Positions 42,557-51,407 of a DNA stretch of 64,000 nucleotides are shown one piece after another. Under the pieces are notes generated by a model. The model had not been told where the DNA came from. It worked only from the letters and a program-made list of their open reading frames with translations, and did not search any database. The stretch is from Platanthera guangdongensis (taxonomy: Eukaryota > Streptophyta > Magnoliopsida > Asparagales > Orchidaceae). How positions within the stretch are numbered: the first letter of the stretch is position 1; each line of letters opens with the position of its first letter. The stretch lies in assembly GCA_039583875.1 (NCBI GenBank), contig CM077158.1, positions 238,320,453-238,384,452 on the forward strand. The letters are read 5' to 3'. Both the position numbers and the translations under genes were made by a program.

Positions 42557-43042
42557 CAACCCTCTCTTCCTGCAGGTAGCAAAGGAACGCCATAATGATC
42601 GTCACTCCATTGGGGTTGATTTCCGCGGGAACGATCCCAAAATACCGCAATATCTCGCGATATTCTGGACAGAAGGGAAGTCGCGGGCCAGCATCGAAAT
42701 GACGGAGCGAAAAGACCATAACACCCTCAATATAGGTATTAAGTCGTTCGCTCCTAGTTGGCAATCTAGCCGACTAACCATCCGGCAAAATTCGCTCCCT
42801 GAACGCCTCAAGATCTCGCTCTGTTGTAATGGATTCTTTTAAGCCGCGTCGGAAAAATTGGCGGCGTAGGCCTGTCGGCGAGCGCTGACATCGTCCCCAA
42901 CCATCTTCAGCGAGCTAACATGACAAGGAGAGAAGAAAAAACAAGAAGAGCAGAATGAAGGCAGAGACACGCGAGCAAGAGAAACTACTCGTGAGGTGGA
43001 GTTAGAATATCGCAGCAACATACTTATGGCTTACCTACCCCT

Positions 43043-43054
43043 CCTATTTATAGG
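43043..43054 (-). promoter_or_regulatory. TATA box of the antisense gene of element 1
   Basis: On the minus strand this reads CCTATAAATAGG, about 140 bp before the ATG at 42904. The antisense gene of element 2 has CTATAAATAGGG in the same place, so the gene probably has its own promoter. Confidence 0.55.
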
Positions 43055-43071
43055 CGAAGGCGAAGGAACGA

Positions 43072-43290
43072 GGGGGGGGGGGGGGTATATATCTACTTCG
43101 GCGAGTATCATCCTAAGTCGCGGAGTAGACGAATAAGAATATCCCCAGCATCAGCCCATCTCGCACAGCGCAACATGAAATCTCGCAATATTTCACCAAA
43201 ACCTACAAAATAAACTCGACATATCTGGGGATCAATCGCTGGCGAGCCCGCCCCCTCACGGGCTCGATCACCCCCGCCGCCGCCGGCGGA
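43072..43290. other. Spacer after element 1, boundary unclear
   Basis: A 14-base G run (43072-43085), then AT-rich to GC-rich DNA. The 3' LTR of element 1 would be expected here, but no match to 13020-13738 was seen. Confidence 0.4.
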
Positions 43291-43408
43291 GCCGCTGGCG
43301 GCCTGCCCGGCGCCCACCGGCGGGTTCGCCGGCCTTCGGCGAACCACGCCGAAGCGGTGGCCCTGCCCGCTCGCCGCCGGTGGGCGCCGGGCAGGCCGCC
43401 GGCGGCCG
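43291..43408. repeat. 33-bp GC-rich inverted repeat
   Basis: GCCGCTGGCGGCCTGCCCGG and onward (43291-43323) pairs with the stretch ending GGGCAGGCCGCCGGCGGC near 43408, with one mismatch, around a 52-bp loop. Confidence 0.75.
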
Positions 43409-43576
43409 AGAAGATCTGCCTGCGTGAGCGTGAGCAGGCCGAAGCGGGGGGGAGGATTTTGGTTTTTTTTCCAGTTTCTTTTAATTATATAATTTATAAA
43501 TTTTATTTATAATTTATAAAATTATTAAATTCCTATTAAATTTTTTATTAAAATTTAATAGAAATTTTTTATTAAA
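43409..43576. other. AT-rich segment
   Basis: Runs of A and T with repeated TTTATTAAA and ATTATTAAAT words. No gene. Confidence 0.5.
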
Positions 43577-43811
43577 TTTTTTATTAAAAGCTGGGCCGCG
43601 GGCGAAGCCCGCCGGGGGGTCAAGCGGGAGAAGCCCGCTTGATTGCAGGCGAAGCCAGCAGCGACGCATCGAGAACGGGCGGAACCTATTTGAAGATGCT
43701 GGGGGCGGGCGAAGCCCGCCACGGGGTCAAGCGGGCGAAGCCGGCTTGATTGCGGGCGAAGCCCGCAGCGACGACCCATCGAAAACGGACGGAGTCCGTT
43801 CGAAAATGCTA
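43577..43811 (+). mobile_element. Helitron-like 3' end, tandemly duplicated
   Basis: The last bases are AACGGACGGAGTCCGTT (a perfect hairpin), CGAAAATG and CTAG, followed by T. This is the Helitron 3' signature: subterminal hairpin, then CTRR, with T outside. A ~106-bp copy lies directly upstream (43595-43702) with a decayed hairpin (AACGGGCGGAACCTATT) and GCTGGG in place of GCTAGT. No Rep/helicase seen. Confidence 0.6.
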
Positions 43812-44312
43812 GTATATATATTTATTCAGCTGCATTTATGAGAATGCATAAAAATGAACGTGCTCTTTGACTACACGGCCAGCCTGTTTCAATTATAAGA
43901 AGTGGGGACTCATATTAATTCTTTAGAAAAAAAAAACTTTTAAAGTTAGACTGCTGGCAAGTGCTTTTCGACTAGCACGTAGAACACCAGTACTATAATA
44001 TTTATTGGTTAACATGCACGTCCAAGCTCTGATATATACTGATTGAAAATATACTCTAATCAGAAACAACAGTTTTACAGTCTTAAATATAATGACTAAA
44101 GTAGAATTTTAACTCATTTTGGGCACAAATTAAAATTTAAAATGACGCATTCTAAGTAACATTCTCGCTAGTCACTACATTGAATAAAAAAGACGATTAC
44201 ACAACGGGCTTTGTACGCAGTGCCAAAAATTCCATAAAATTAGAGATCGAGGTTGAGCAGTACTCTTTGTCTTGTTAAGTTTTTCATCGAATCTAAGACG
44301 AATTTTCATTAC
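43812..44312. other. AT-rich spacer, no gene seen
   Basis: Ordinary AT-rich intergenic sequence. Confidence 0.5.
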
Positions 44313-44513
44313 GGTTGCATTTGGTGCGGCTTATCCCTGCTTATTTGCTTCAGTGAGGTTGGACAAAAAAGTCATTGTATGTTTTGTTTGACAAATGTTA
44401 CTACAGTTACCAAAAAAAACTAGTTTGGGACATAAGATTCTGGTATGACAATAATATTTTTGTTCAATCTCACCGAAGCAAATAAGTCACGATAAGTCAC
44501 GCCAAACGAAGCC
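44313..44513. mobile_element. Tourist-like MITE, 201 bp
   Basis: Same family as 6717-6919: it shares GGTTGCATTTGG, CTTAT, GAGGTTGGACAAAAA and AACTAGTTTG. The flanks are TAC and TAA, a decayed TAA/TTA duplication. Its arms have diverged more than those of the first copy. Confidence 0.78.
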
Positions 44514-45207
44514 TAAGTTTAATGTAGAATTTTATAATGTAATATGAAATTCTATGCAAGCCCACTTTTTTATAAACTTGAGTTTTATATGGATACCAAT
44601 ATTTGTTTAGGTACTTGAATGAAAATGAGGGACGATATAAAAATATTATATAATTAATTATAATTATGATAATCAATAAAATTATTTAAATTTTATTACA
44701 TAGATCATCCACATTAAGAAGCCAAAAAAATTTCATTACTAAAGCACGACAGCTGTTCGTTTGAATCCGAGCACTTGCCTCAGTGTGTCCGTGAATATTT
44801 CCGCCCCTAACTCATGCAAGTCGTGTTCTCGTAATTGTTAGAAATATTAAATATTGAAATTATTTAATATTTTCTTTATTTTTCATGAATTTTAGAAAAA
44901 TTTACCCCACACTGTAAATTGCTGTCCAGACCTAGCTCCTTCATTTCCAAGGAGCATCTGTTGAGGTGGAAGAATTGGAGGTCTGCGGCTAGCAATTAAC
45001 GGTTGGCAATGAGAGGTCTGCGGATAGGAGTCGCGAACTGTGTGGATTGCGAGCGGCGATATGCCTATGGTCTATGCAGTTGCCAAGCGGCGGCAGGAAG
45101 TCAGACTTGCGCGTGCGCCGACGGTTACTGCGGTTAGATGTGGTGATCTGTGCGGTTAGAAGTGTCGGGTACTCGTGAAGTTGTAAAACTCACTTTGGGT
45201 AATAAGT
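44514..45207. other. Spacer, no gene seen
   Basis: AT-rich to 44930, then GC-richer DNA with GCGGTTAG and GTGCGGATTGCGAGCGG words. No recognisable protein. Confidence 0.45.
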
Positions 45208-45217
45208 GGGTGTGAAG

Positions 45218-45869
45218 GGATCCGGATCTCCTGGAGTTCCTGCGGAAACTACTGGGGCGGAGTTCAGTAATTTATAGTGCTTGGATTAATCCAAGGGCTG
45301 AGATTTTTTATTAAAAAATATCTTTTGCACTCAACATATCCCGCCAGCAATACTTTTTTCCTGCAAAAAAAATTCTGAGCTCTCAACATATCCTTTGCTC
45401 CATCATGTTCTTCTCCGACGCCAACTCCGCCCTGTTCTTCTCCGACGCCGGCTCCGCCCTGTTCTACTTCGACGCCAGCTCCGCCCTGTTCTTCTCCGAC
45501 GCCGGCTCCGCCCTGTTCTAGCTTCTCCGACGCCGGATCCCCCTGTTCATCTCCGACGCCGGATCCCCCTGTTCGTCTCCGATGCCGGCTCCGCCCTGTT
45601 CTTCTCTGACGTCGGCAATCCAAGGGCTGAATCCTTTTTAAATGGCAGAAGTTCTATTCCTCTCCTTCATCGACCATGGCATTGTTCCTAGTCTTCATCG
45701 GCATCGACTATGGTGTTCTTCTCCGACCGCATGAGATTTGATCAGGAAAATTTATGCGGTTGTTTTGTTTGATAGGACTGAAATCTCAGCCCTTGGATTA
45801 ATCCAAGGGCTATAAATTATGGAACTCCAACCCTGGAGTTCCCGCAGAAACTCCAGGAGATCCGGATCC
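45218..45869. mobile_element. Mutator-type MITE with a minisatellite
   Basis: The ends GGATCCGGATCTCCTGGAGT and their inverted copy at 45850-45869 belong to ~85-bp inverted repeats that include GGATTAATCCAAGGGCTGAG on both sides. The flanks GGTGTGAAG and AGTGTGAAG agree in 8 of 9 bases, the duplication size of Mutator-like elements. No transposase. Confidence 0.75.
45411..45612. repeat. 30-bp minisatellite inside the Mutator-type MITE
   Basis: About seven copies of TTCTCCGACGCCGGCTCCGC plus CCTGTTC. On the minus strand it encodes repeats like GAGVGEEQGG; a captured or expanded coding fragment is possible but unproven. Confidence 0.75.
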
Positions 45870-45887
45870 GAGTGTGAAGTTGTAATA

Positions 45888-46777
45888 TGTTGTGAAATCG
45901 GATCGAGTTAAGTCGCGGTAGTGCAACGGAATTTCACGAATGAGCAAGAACCAGTATCGCGCAAAATAAAATACGGAACAAGATTCTAGCATACACAGAC
46001 GACACAAAAGATTACGTGGTTCGGAGTATGAGACTCCTACTTCACGGGGAGAGCGCGCCGGACAAGATCTACTAAAGTCAGAAAGTTACCGATTACAATA
46101 GACCTCAATGGGTCGAACAGATAAAGGAAACAAAAGGCAAAACAAAGAACTGAAACTGGAGCTGTCGGATTTCCGACAGCGCTGTCGCCCGGAACGTTGC
46201 TCCTCCTGAGCAACCAAAATGTGCGCGCCAAGCTCGGCCGGAACTCCCTCCAGACCACTGTGCTCCTTCGCCGCCGCGCCTGATGCCTGTCTCGTTGCTG
46301 CTCTGCCACCGGGCCCAAGACCCGCCGCCGCTGCCTGAGACGAAGCCGAAGCCGCCGGAACACAACTCCAACAACTCTTCCTCCCGCTGGTTTCACAGTT
46401 TGGATCTCACAAATTTTCTCTCTGTTGATGGCCTGATCTCTCTCTTCGGCAAGACAAATGACCCCCCAATTTATAATGGCAGTTAGTCTTCTCTAATTAG
46501 GAGTTAAATCCAATTTTAGGAAGCAATTAGACCCACAATAAGCAGCAATAACTCACCCATCTGAATAGGAGAGAAATCCTAATATTGGAATGAGATGCCC
46601 GACCACAAATGATCTTCCTAAAATGGGGATTTCAGAATTTAATCGGCCTCAGTAGCTTTCTAAACATAGTCTTCCCAAAACAAGCTTTCCCGGATTTGGA
46701 ATTAACTCCTCCCACGGATCGCCGACGTGGCGCGATCCGGACGATCCGTGCGCGTGTGAGGTGTCAGGATCCTAAAA
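45888..46777 (-). repeat. 3' LTR of the gag-protease copia element
   Basis: Begins TGTTGTGAAATCGGATCGAG on +, ends GATCCTAAAA (CA changed). Frames inside it are not genes. Confidence 0.87.
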
Positions 46778-47522
46778 ATCTCCACCTTGACGTCTCACGC
46801 AAACGTAACTCCACCTTCAGCTTAAATCTCTACTACCGGCGACTACGAGCCCCCCTCTCCCTGGGGCCTGACCGCGATCAACGCACATCAGAATGAGTCA
46901 AGTCAAGACCGCTCTTGAACTTGACTCCAGTCACTGGACTTCCTCGCAAGTCCGTACTAATATCCCTCCAGGATATCTCCCGCAACTTCCTGCCTCTACC
47001 CCTGCCAAACTCCTTCAACTCCCGGTGGCGCACCCCGGCGTGCTTCGCCCTTGCCCTATAGATCGAGTCTTTTGCAAGACGATTCGCACTCAACCTCTCA
47101 CTGTGTGACTCCACCTTCTCCTAAGTGATCATGAGTTCCCTGGTGGGACCCTTGAGCCGGATGGCTCCCTTTGCGACGTCTGGGCTCTCCTGAGATGACT
47201 CTCCACCCACGAATGCGAAAGTTTTACCTCCGCCAAGGTCCTCTCTCTGCCCACACGCCCTCGCCACGAAACCTGCCCCGCTCCTCCGCTGGTCCTTCCT
47301 AGCTTTTCACTGAGAACGGTCTCTGCTCTCTATAGCTCTATCGAAGGAACCGCGGTCTGGGGAGATCGCATGAAATGCATATGCTATTGTGCCCTGTAGC
47401 TTGAGAGACGGTTTGACCTCTCTCCTCGCGTCTCTCCTGACAGTTGTGGTGCCAATCAGTCTATAGAGCAACCCGAAACGCTCTCCTCTCAAGACTGTCT
47501 GCGCGCCTCTCCTGACTTCCAA
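46778..47522 (-). pseudogene. Residual sequence between protease and 3' LTR
   Basis: On minus, after the protease, the words TVLRGERFGLLYRLIGTT fit the protease-integrase junction of copia proteins (a VL+KG..GLYLL pattern). After that no domain is seen up to the purine tract. The remainder of pol is deleted. Confidence 0.6.
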
Positions 47523-48520
47523 CTATCTGCCGTTACTGGTAAAATAATACCCGGCGGCCTCCAGAGTGTCTAACGAAATCAAACTCTTCCTCAAATCGGG
47601 CACATACCGAACGTCGGTGAGGGTCCTAACCACTCTGTCAAACATCCTGATCCTGATGTTACCGACTCCCAATATCTTGCACTCTGAAACGTTCCCCATC
47701 CGAACTCGACCACCCTCATATTGCCTAAAGCTGGAGAACCACTCTCTGTTCGGGTACATATGGAACGTGCATCATGTATCCAAGATTCAGGAGCCTGTGG
47801 TCTCAGTGCTGGGTGCAGCATGAAGAGCGTCAGCATCGCTCTCATCCTCAGATGCCACTGCAACCAAATCTGGCTCATGCGCCTGCTCCTTGAGCTTCAG
47901 CTTCGGACACTTGTCCTTCCAGTGCCCTTGCTCTTTACAGTAGTGACACGTGTTCCTGCCTACGGACTTTACCCTAGGTCGGTCTTCCCACTTGCCTTTC
48001 CCTCTCGATCTACCACTCAAAGTGTCCTTGCTCTTTACGAATAAGCCCTCGTCGGCCCTAGGGCCAGACTTGCTCCTCGTTTCACTCGAGAGCAGCGTCG
48101 TCATCACTTCTTCCATCTTCAGGGTATCCTTCTCGTAGAGGATAGTGGTGACCAGATGATCGAAGGACCTCGGCAATGAATACAACAGGAGCAGAGCCTG
48201 GTCTTCCTCCTCGACCTTAACGTCCATACTCCGCAACTGGGAGACGAGCTTGTTGAACACATTCATGTGATCTAGCAGTTGCGAGCCCTCCGACATTCTC
48301 AGGCTGTATAGCTGCTTCTTCACATACAGCTTATTCGTCAGCGACTTGGACATATATAGCTCCTCGAGCTTCTTCCACAAGTCCGTCGTCGTCTCAGCAT
48401 CCACCACATTGTACATCACCTCATCGGCCAAACACAGCTGAATCGTGCTGATGGCCTTCAGATCGAGCTCCTCTCATTCGTCGTCCTTCTTCCCGGACTT
48501 CTCCTTGCCGGACGAGAACG
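47523..48520 (-). pseudogene. gag and protease of the Tork-like copia element
   Basis: On minus, gag runs from about 48520 (the open frame starts with M at 48431): MADEVMYNVVDAETTTDLWK, LYMSKSLTNKLYVKKQLYSL, LLDHMNVFNKLVSQLRSMDV, and the knuckle CHYCKEQGHWKDKC near 47960. A frameshift near 47790 leads to the protease: CPNREWFSSFRQYEGGRV, VGNIRIRMFDRVVRTLTDVR and YVPDLRKSLISLDTLEAAGY. Wording is that of Tork/Tnt1-type copia elements. The N-terminal gag (48440-48700) is in a broken frame. Confidence 0.85.
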
Positions 48521-48751
48521 GCCTTTATGCGCTTCTGCCAAAGGCCAAAATCAATCTTGCCGTCGTACCTAGAAATCTCGAATTTTGCCGACATTGTCTT
48601 GCTCGCAGAGCTACTGGGCGATCAAGATGATATTCGCGGAACCGATCTGGGAAGATAGGGAGTGGACCAATGTCGTCACCCACCGTTGACCCAAATCTAG
48701 AACCGGAACGTCCAGACGATCACCCTCGCGGAACCTGGCTCTGATACCAAT

Positions 48752-49641
48752 TGTTGTGAAATCGGATCGAGTTAAGCCGCGGTAGCGCAACGGAATTTCA
48801 CGAATGAGCAAGAACCAGTATCGCGTAAAATAAAATACGGAACGAGATTCTAGCATACAAAGACGACACAAAAGATTACGTGGTTCGGAGTATTAGACTC
48901 CTACTCCACGGGGAGAGCGCGCCGGACAAGATCCACTAAAGTCAGAAAGTTACCGATTACAATAGACCTCAATGGGTCGAACAGAGAAAGGAAACAAAAG
49001 GCAAAACAAAGAACTGAAACTGGAGCTGTCGGATTTCCGACAGCGCTATCGCCCGGAACGTTGCTCCTCCTGAGCAACCAAAATGCGCGTGCCAAGCTCG
49101 GCCGGAACTCCCTCCAGACCACCGTGCTCCTTCGCCGCCGCGCCTGATGCCTGTCTCGTTGCTGCTCTGCCACCGGGGCCAAGACCCGCCGCCGCTGCCT
49201 GAGACGAAGCCGAAGCCGCCGGAACACAACTCCAACAACTCTTCCTCCCGCTGGTTTCACAGTTTGGATCTCACAAATTTTCTCTCTGTTGATGGCCTGA
49301 TCTCTCTCTTCGGCAAGACAAATGACCCCCTAATTTATAATGGTAGTTAGCCTTCTCTAATTAGGAGTTAAATCCAATTTTAGGAAGCAATTAGACCCAC
49401 AATAAGCAGCAATAACTCACTCATCTGAATATGAGAAAAATCCTAATATTGGAATGAGATACCCGGCCACAAATGATCTTCCTAAAATGAGGATTTCAGA
49501 ATTTAATCGGCCTCAGTAGCTTTCTAAACATAGTCTTCACAAAACAAGCTTTCCCGGATTTGGAATTAACTCCTCCCACGGATCGCCGACGTGACGCGAT
49601 CCGGACGATCCGTGCGTGTGTGAGGTGTCACGATCCTAACA
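48752..49641 (-). repeat. 5' LTR of the gag-protease copia element
   Basis: 890 bp, TGTTGTGAAATCGGATCGAG...CACGATCCTAACA on +. Confidence 0.87.
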
Positions 49642-49647
49642 GTAATA

Positions 49648-50292
49648 CCCACTTTGAGTAGTTTGTGTCTATTTAAAAGTTGTAATTTTTTTATTTAAGA
49701 AATTTTAGAAGCTTCTCTTGTTACTTTCTTGTGCGCACTGTTTAAGCTTCCATCAATCACCGCACGAATCACAAAGCACAGTAACCTCATCTCAACCATC
49801 CAATCTATGGGAAAAAGTAACGGGAAAATATCATAATGTTTTCGTTAAAAGTAAATAGTTTTTAATTATTGAAATTAACTAACAGCTTCAATTCACATTT
49901 GAATTAATCAGCGGACTATTCGAGCAGACATCAACTTCTGAAGCCGTGGGGGAAAAAGTCGAGCAGCTTTCCAAACAGTCCAGCTTATTTAGGCTTTATT
50001 TGTTTCCGCGGGAGCGGATACGGGGCGGGAGGAGACGACCCCGCCGATCGAAACGGAGGCGGGAGGCCGTGGGTCGAAAAGGAAGGATTTCCTCCGTTTT
50101 TCATGGCTCGGCTGGTCGAAACGCGGCAAACGCCGCCGTGCGGCATTTGGTTACCTGTCGTGCGGCGGCATTTGCTGCAAACGGCGGGTCCGAACGCACA
50201 GCCAAAAGAAGCCTAAGGCTCTGTTTGGCCCAGCGATGTCGTTCGTGAACACAGCGGTCATGAACCATCATTCATGAAAGCGCCCGATCTCA
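49648..50292. other. Spacer, no gene seen
   Basis: AT-rich at first; from 49990 to 50215 a GC-rich block starts TTAGGCTTTATTTG and ends CAAAAGAAGCCTAA, which resembles a decayed Tourist element but the arms match poorly. Confidence 0.4.
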
Positions 50293-50495
50293 CCTAAGAA
50301 ACTGTTGTGAAATTGATCCGATCTGCGACTACGTGACTCGGCGCGGATCACGCAACGAAAGATGACCGATCATTTTCAATGACGCAAAATCATAAATCAG
50401 AAGAAATTCCACAGGTACAATCACATAAGACAAAAGATATACATGGTTCGAAGATGAGCTCCTACGTTCACGGGGAGAGCGCGCCGAAAAAAATT
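50293..50495 (-). repeat. Truncated copia LTR hit by element 2
   Basis: TGTTGTGAAATTGATCCGAT, CACGCAACGAAAGAT, and CACGGGGAGAGCGCGCCG match the LTR at 45888-46777 at family level. It stops at 50495, where element 2 begins; the rest should lie beyond the window. Confidence 0.7.
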
Positions 50496-51300
50496 TGTTG
50501 AAGCCAAATATGACCTCAATGGGAGTTCAAAGAAAAGGGGGTGCAGCCAAAACCTACTTCTCTCATGCCTCAACCCTCGACTGGATTCAAAGGACCTAAG
50601 ACTGACCCAAAGCCTCAGCAGGGAGGTCTCACCTCACACCCGAAAGATCTCTGAGAGCTTCCCCTCCAAAGCCAAAGCTGGGCTAGGAGCTCCTCAGAAA
50701 GCACTGGAATTTGAGAGATAATGACAGTATGCCTTCTAAGGAGTACTTATGAGTCTATTTATAGCATCGTGTGGACCTGAAATTACTGAAAAACCCCTAG
50801 TTGGTCAGCCAATAGCCGAATCCCGTTGTTTCCCTGAGGGCACAGGGGTAAATTCGCATGAGGGCAATTAGGACTTTTTACCCAAGGCCCTGAGACTCAC
50901 TCGGCGAGAGCTGAGCCGAGTACCTCCTGTCCAGAGCCTGGCACGAACGCTCTCGCCTGCTTATAGGCGAGAGCCCTTTGAGATTGGAGCCTGGCGCAAG
51001 CGCAAGCGTTCCCGCGCTGGCCGCGCTCGACGATCTTGGCCCGCTGTTCTCCGTTCGACGATTCGGTTGCGCTCGCCGATCTTGGATCGACGATCTGGCG
51101 CGATCGCTCCCGCCAACTTGGGCGAGATCTTCTTTAGGGCGGGAACTCCTTCGGCTAGCCCAATTGTGATCATTGCGCCTTCTAGTCTGACTCAGCGAAT
51201 ATGGGGTTGTACACAATCCTCGCTTTTTTTGAGCTAGCTCTGCGCTCGAAAAGACACGTCCAACCCAGAAATATTCGCTGAGCACGTGTCAACATCAGAG
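50496..51300 (-). repeat. 3' LTR of element 2
   Basis: Begins TGTTGAAGCCAAATATGACC on +. It matches the 5' LTR at least to 51021 (where the window ends for the partner); the true right edge is not known and 51300 is a guess. A minus-strand CTATAAATAG box lies at 50754-50763. Confidence 0.7.
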
Positions 51301-51325
51301 AATCTTTTGGTGGGCCGTACGGTGT

Positions 51326-51334
51326 CTATAAATA
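51326..51334 (+). promoter_or_regulatory. TATA box before the first antisense gene of element 2
   Basis: CTATAAATA, 74 bp before the ATG at 51408. It may lie in or near the LTR. Confidence 0.5.
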
Positions 51335-51407
51335 CGTGTGCTGATAGACGGTCATAACACTTCCCTCGAGTCGTCATTCTTCGCCTGAGCTCTCGCCTCC
51401 TCTCGCG

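Larger units (their letters stand above)
21595..42904 (-). pseudogene. Antisense PF04195-like gene of element 1 (split)
   Basis: It is read on the minus strand in pieces: 42904-42557, then 34669-34504, then 23031-22876, a likely intron 22790-22875, exon 22789-22211, intron 22138-22210, and last exon 22137-21595. The product starts MVGDDVSARRQAYAANFSDA, shifts frame, then reads RHFDAGPRLPFCPEYREILR, YFGIVPAEINPNGVTIIMAF, LCYLQEERVAFDLSIFRNIF and RWSEQLVVVQGNFEGI. Later come FDVIHWQVNVNTLL, a Lys-rich stretch, LPSWSADWEDKGEAF, a coiled coil (ESTKKLSECEEKLANSLAEL) and a Ser/Glu-rich acidic tail. It aligns throughout with the gene at 53327-55376. The family label (Pfam 'putative gypsy type transposon') comes from recall of such proteins and is not a search result. 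Function unknown. Frameshifts and stops make it a pseudogene. Confidence 0.72.
13020..43071 (+). mobile_element. Tat-like Ty3/gypsy element 1, with nested insertions
   Basis: Order: 5' LTR, gag, protease, reverse transcriptase, RNase H, second (archaeal-type) RNase H, integrase, duplicated non-coding DNA, a 44-bp tandem array, then an antisense spliced gene. This is the Tat-lineage layout. The antisense part is interrupted by copia A (23037-34503) and by a gag-only element (34670-42556). Without these insertions the element would be about 10.7 kb. No 3' LTR was found after 43071, so its end is lost. Both outer limits are approximate. Confidence 0.75.
45888..49641 (-). mobile_element. copia element with gag and protease only
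   Basis: LTRs 45888-46777 and 48752-49641 (890 bp each, about 97% alike) flank 2 kb. The sequence GTAATA is found on both sides (45882-45887 and 49642-49647). On the minus strand the primer-binding site is TGGTATCAGAGCCAGG (near 48745) and the purine tract is AAGGTGGAGAT before the 3' LTR. Integrase, reverse transcriptase and RNase H are missing. The Tork-like lineage is inferred from gag and protease wording. Confidence 0.87.

Noticed and set aside
49989..50216. Possible Tourist element (TTAGGCTTTATTTG...CAAAAGAAGCCTAA)
   Set aside because: Arms agree over only about ten of fifteen bases and the flanking TTA and TAA are not direct repeats.
50216..50292. Tourist-like start GGCTCTGTTTGGCCCAGC
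   Set aside because: No matching right end before the copia LTR fragment at 50293.
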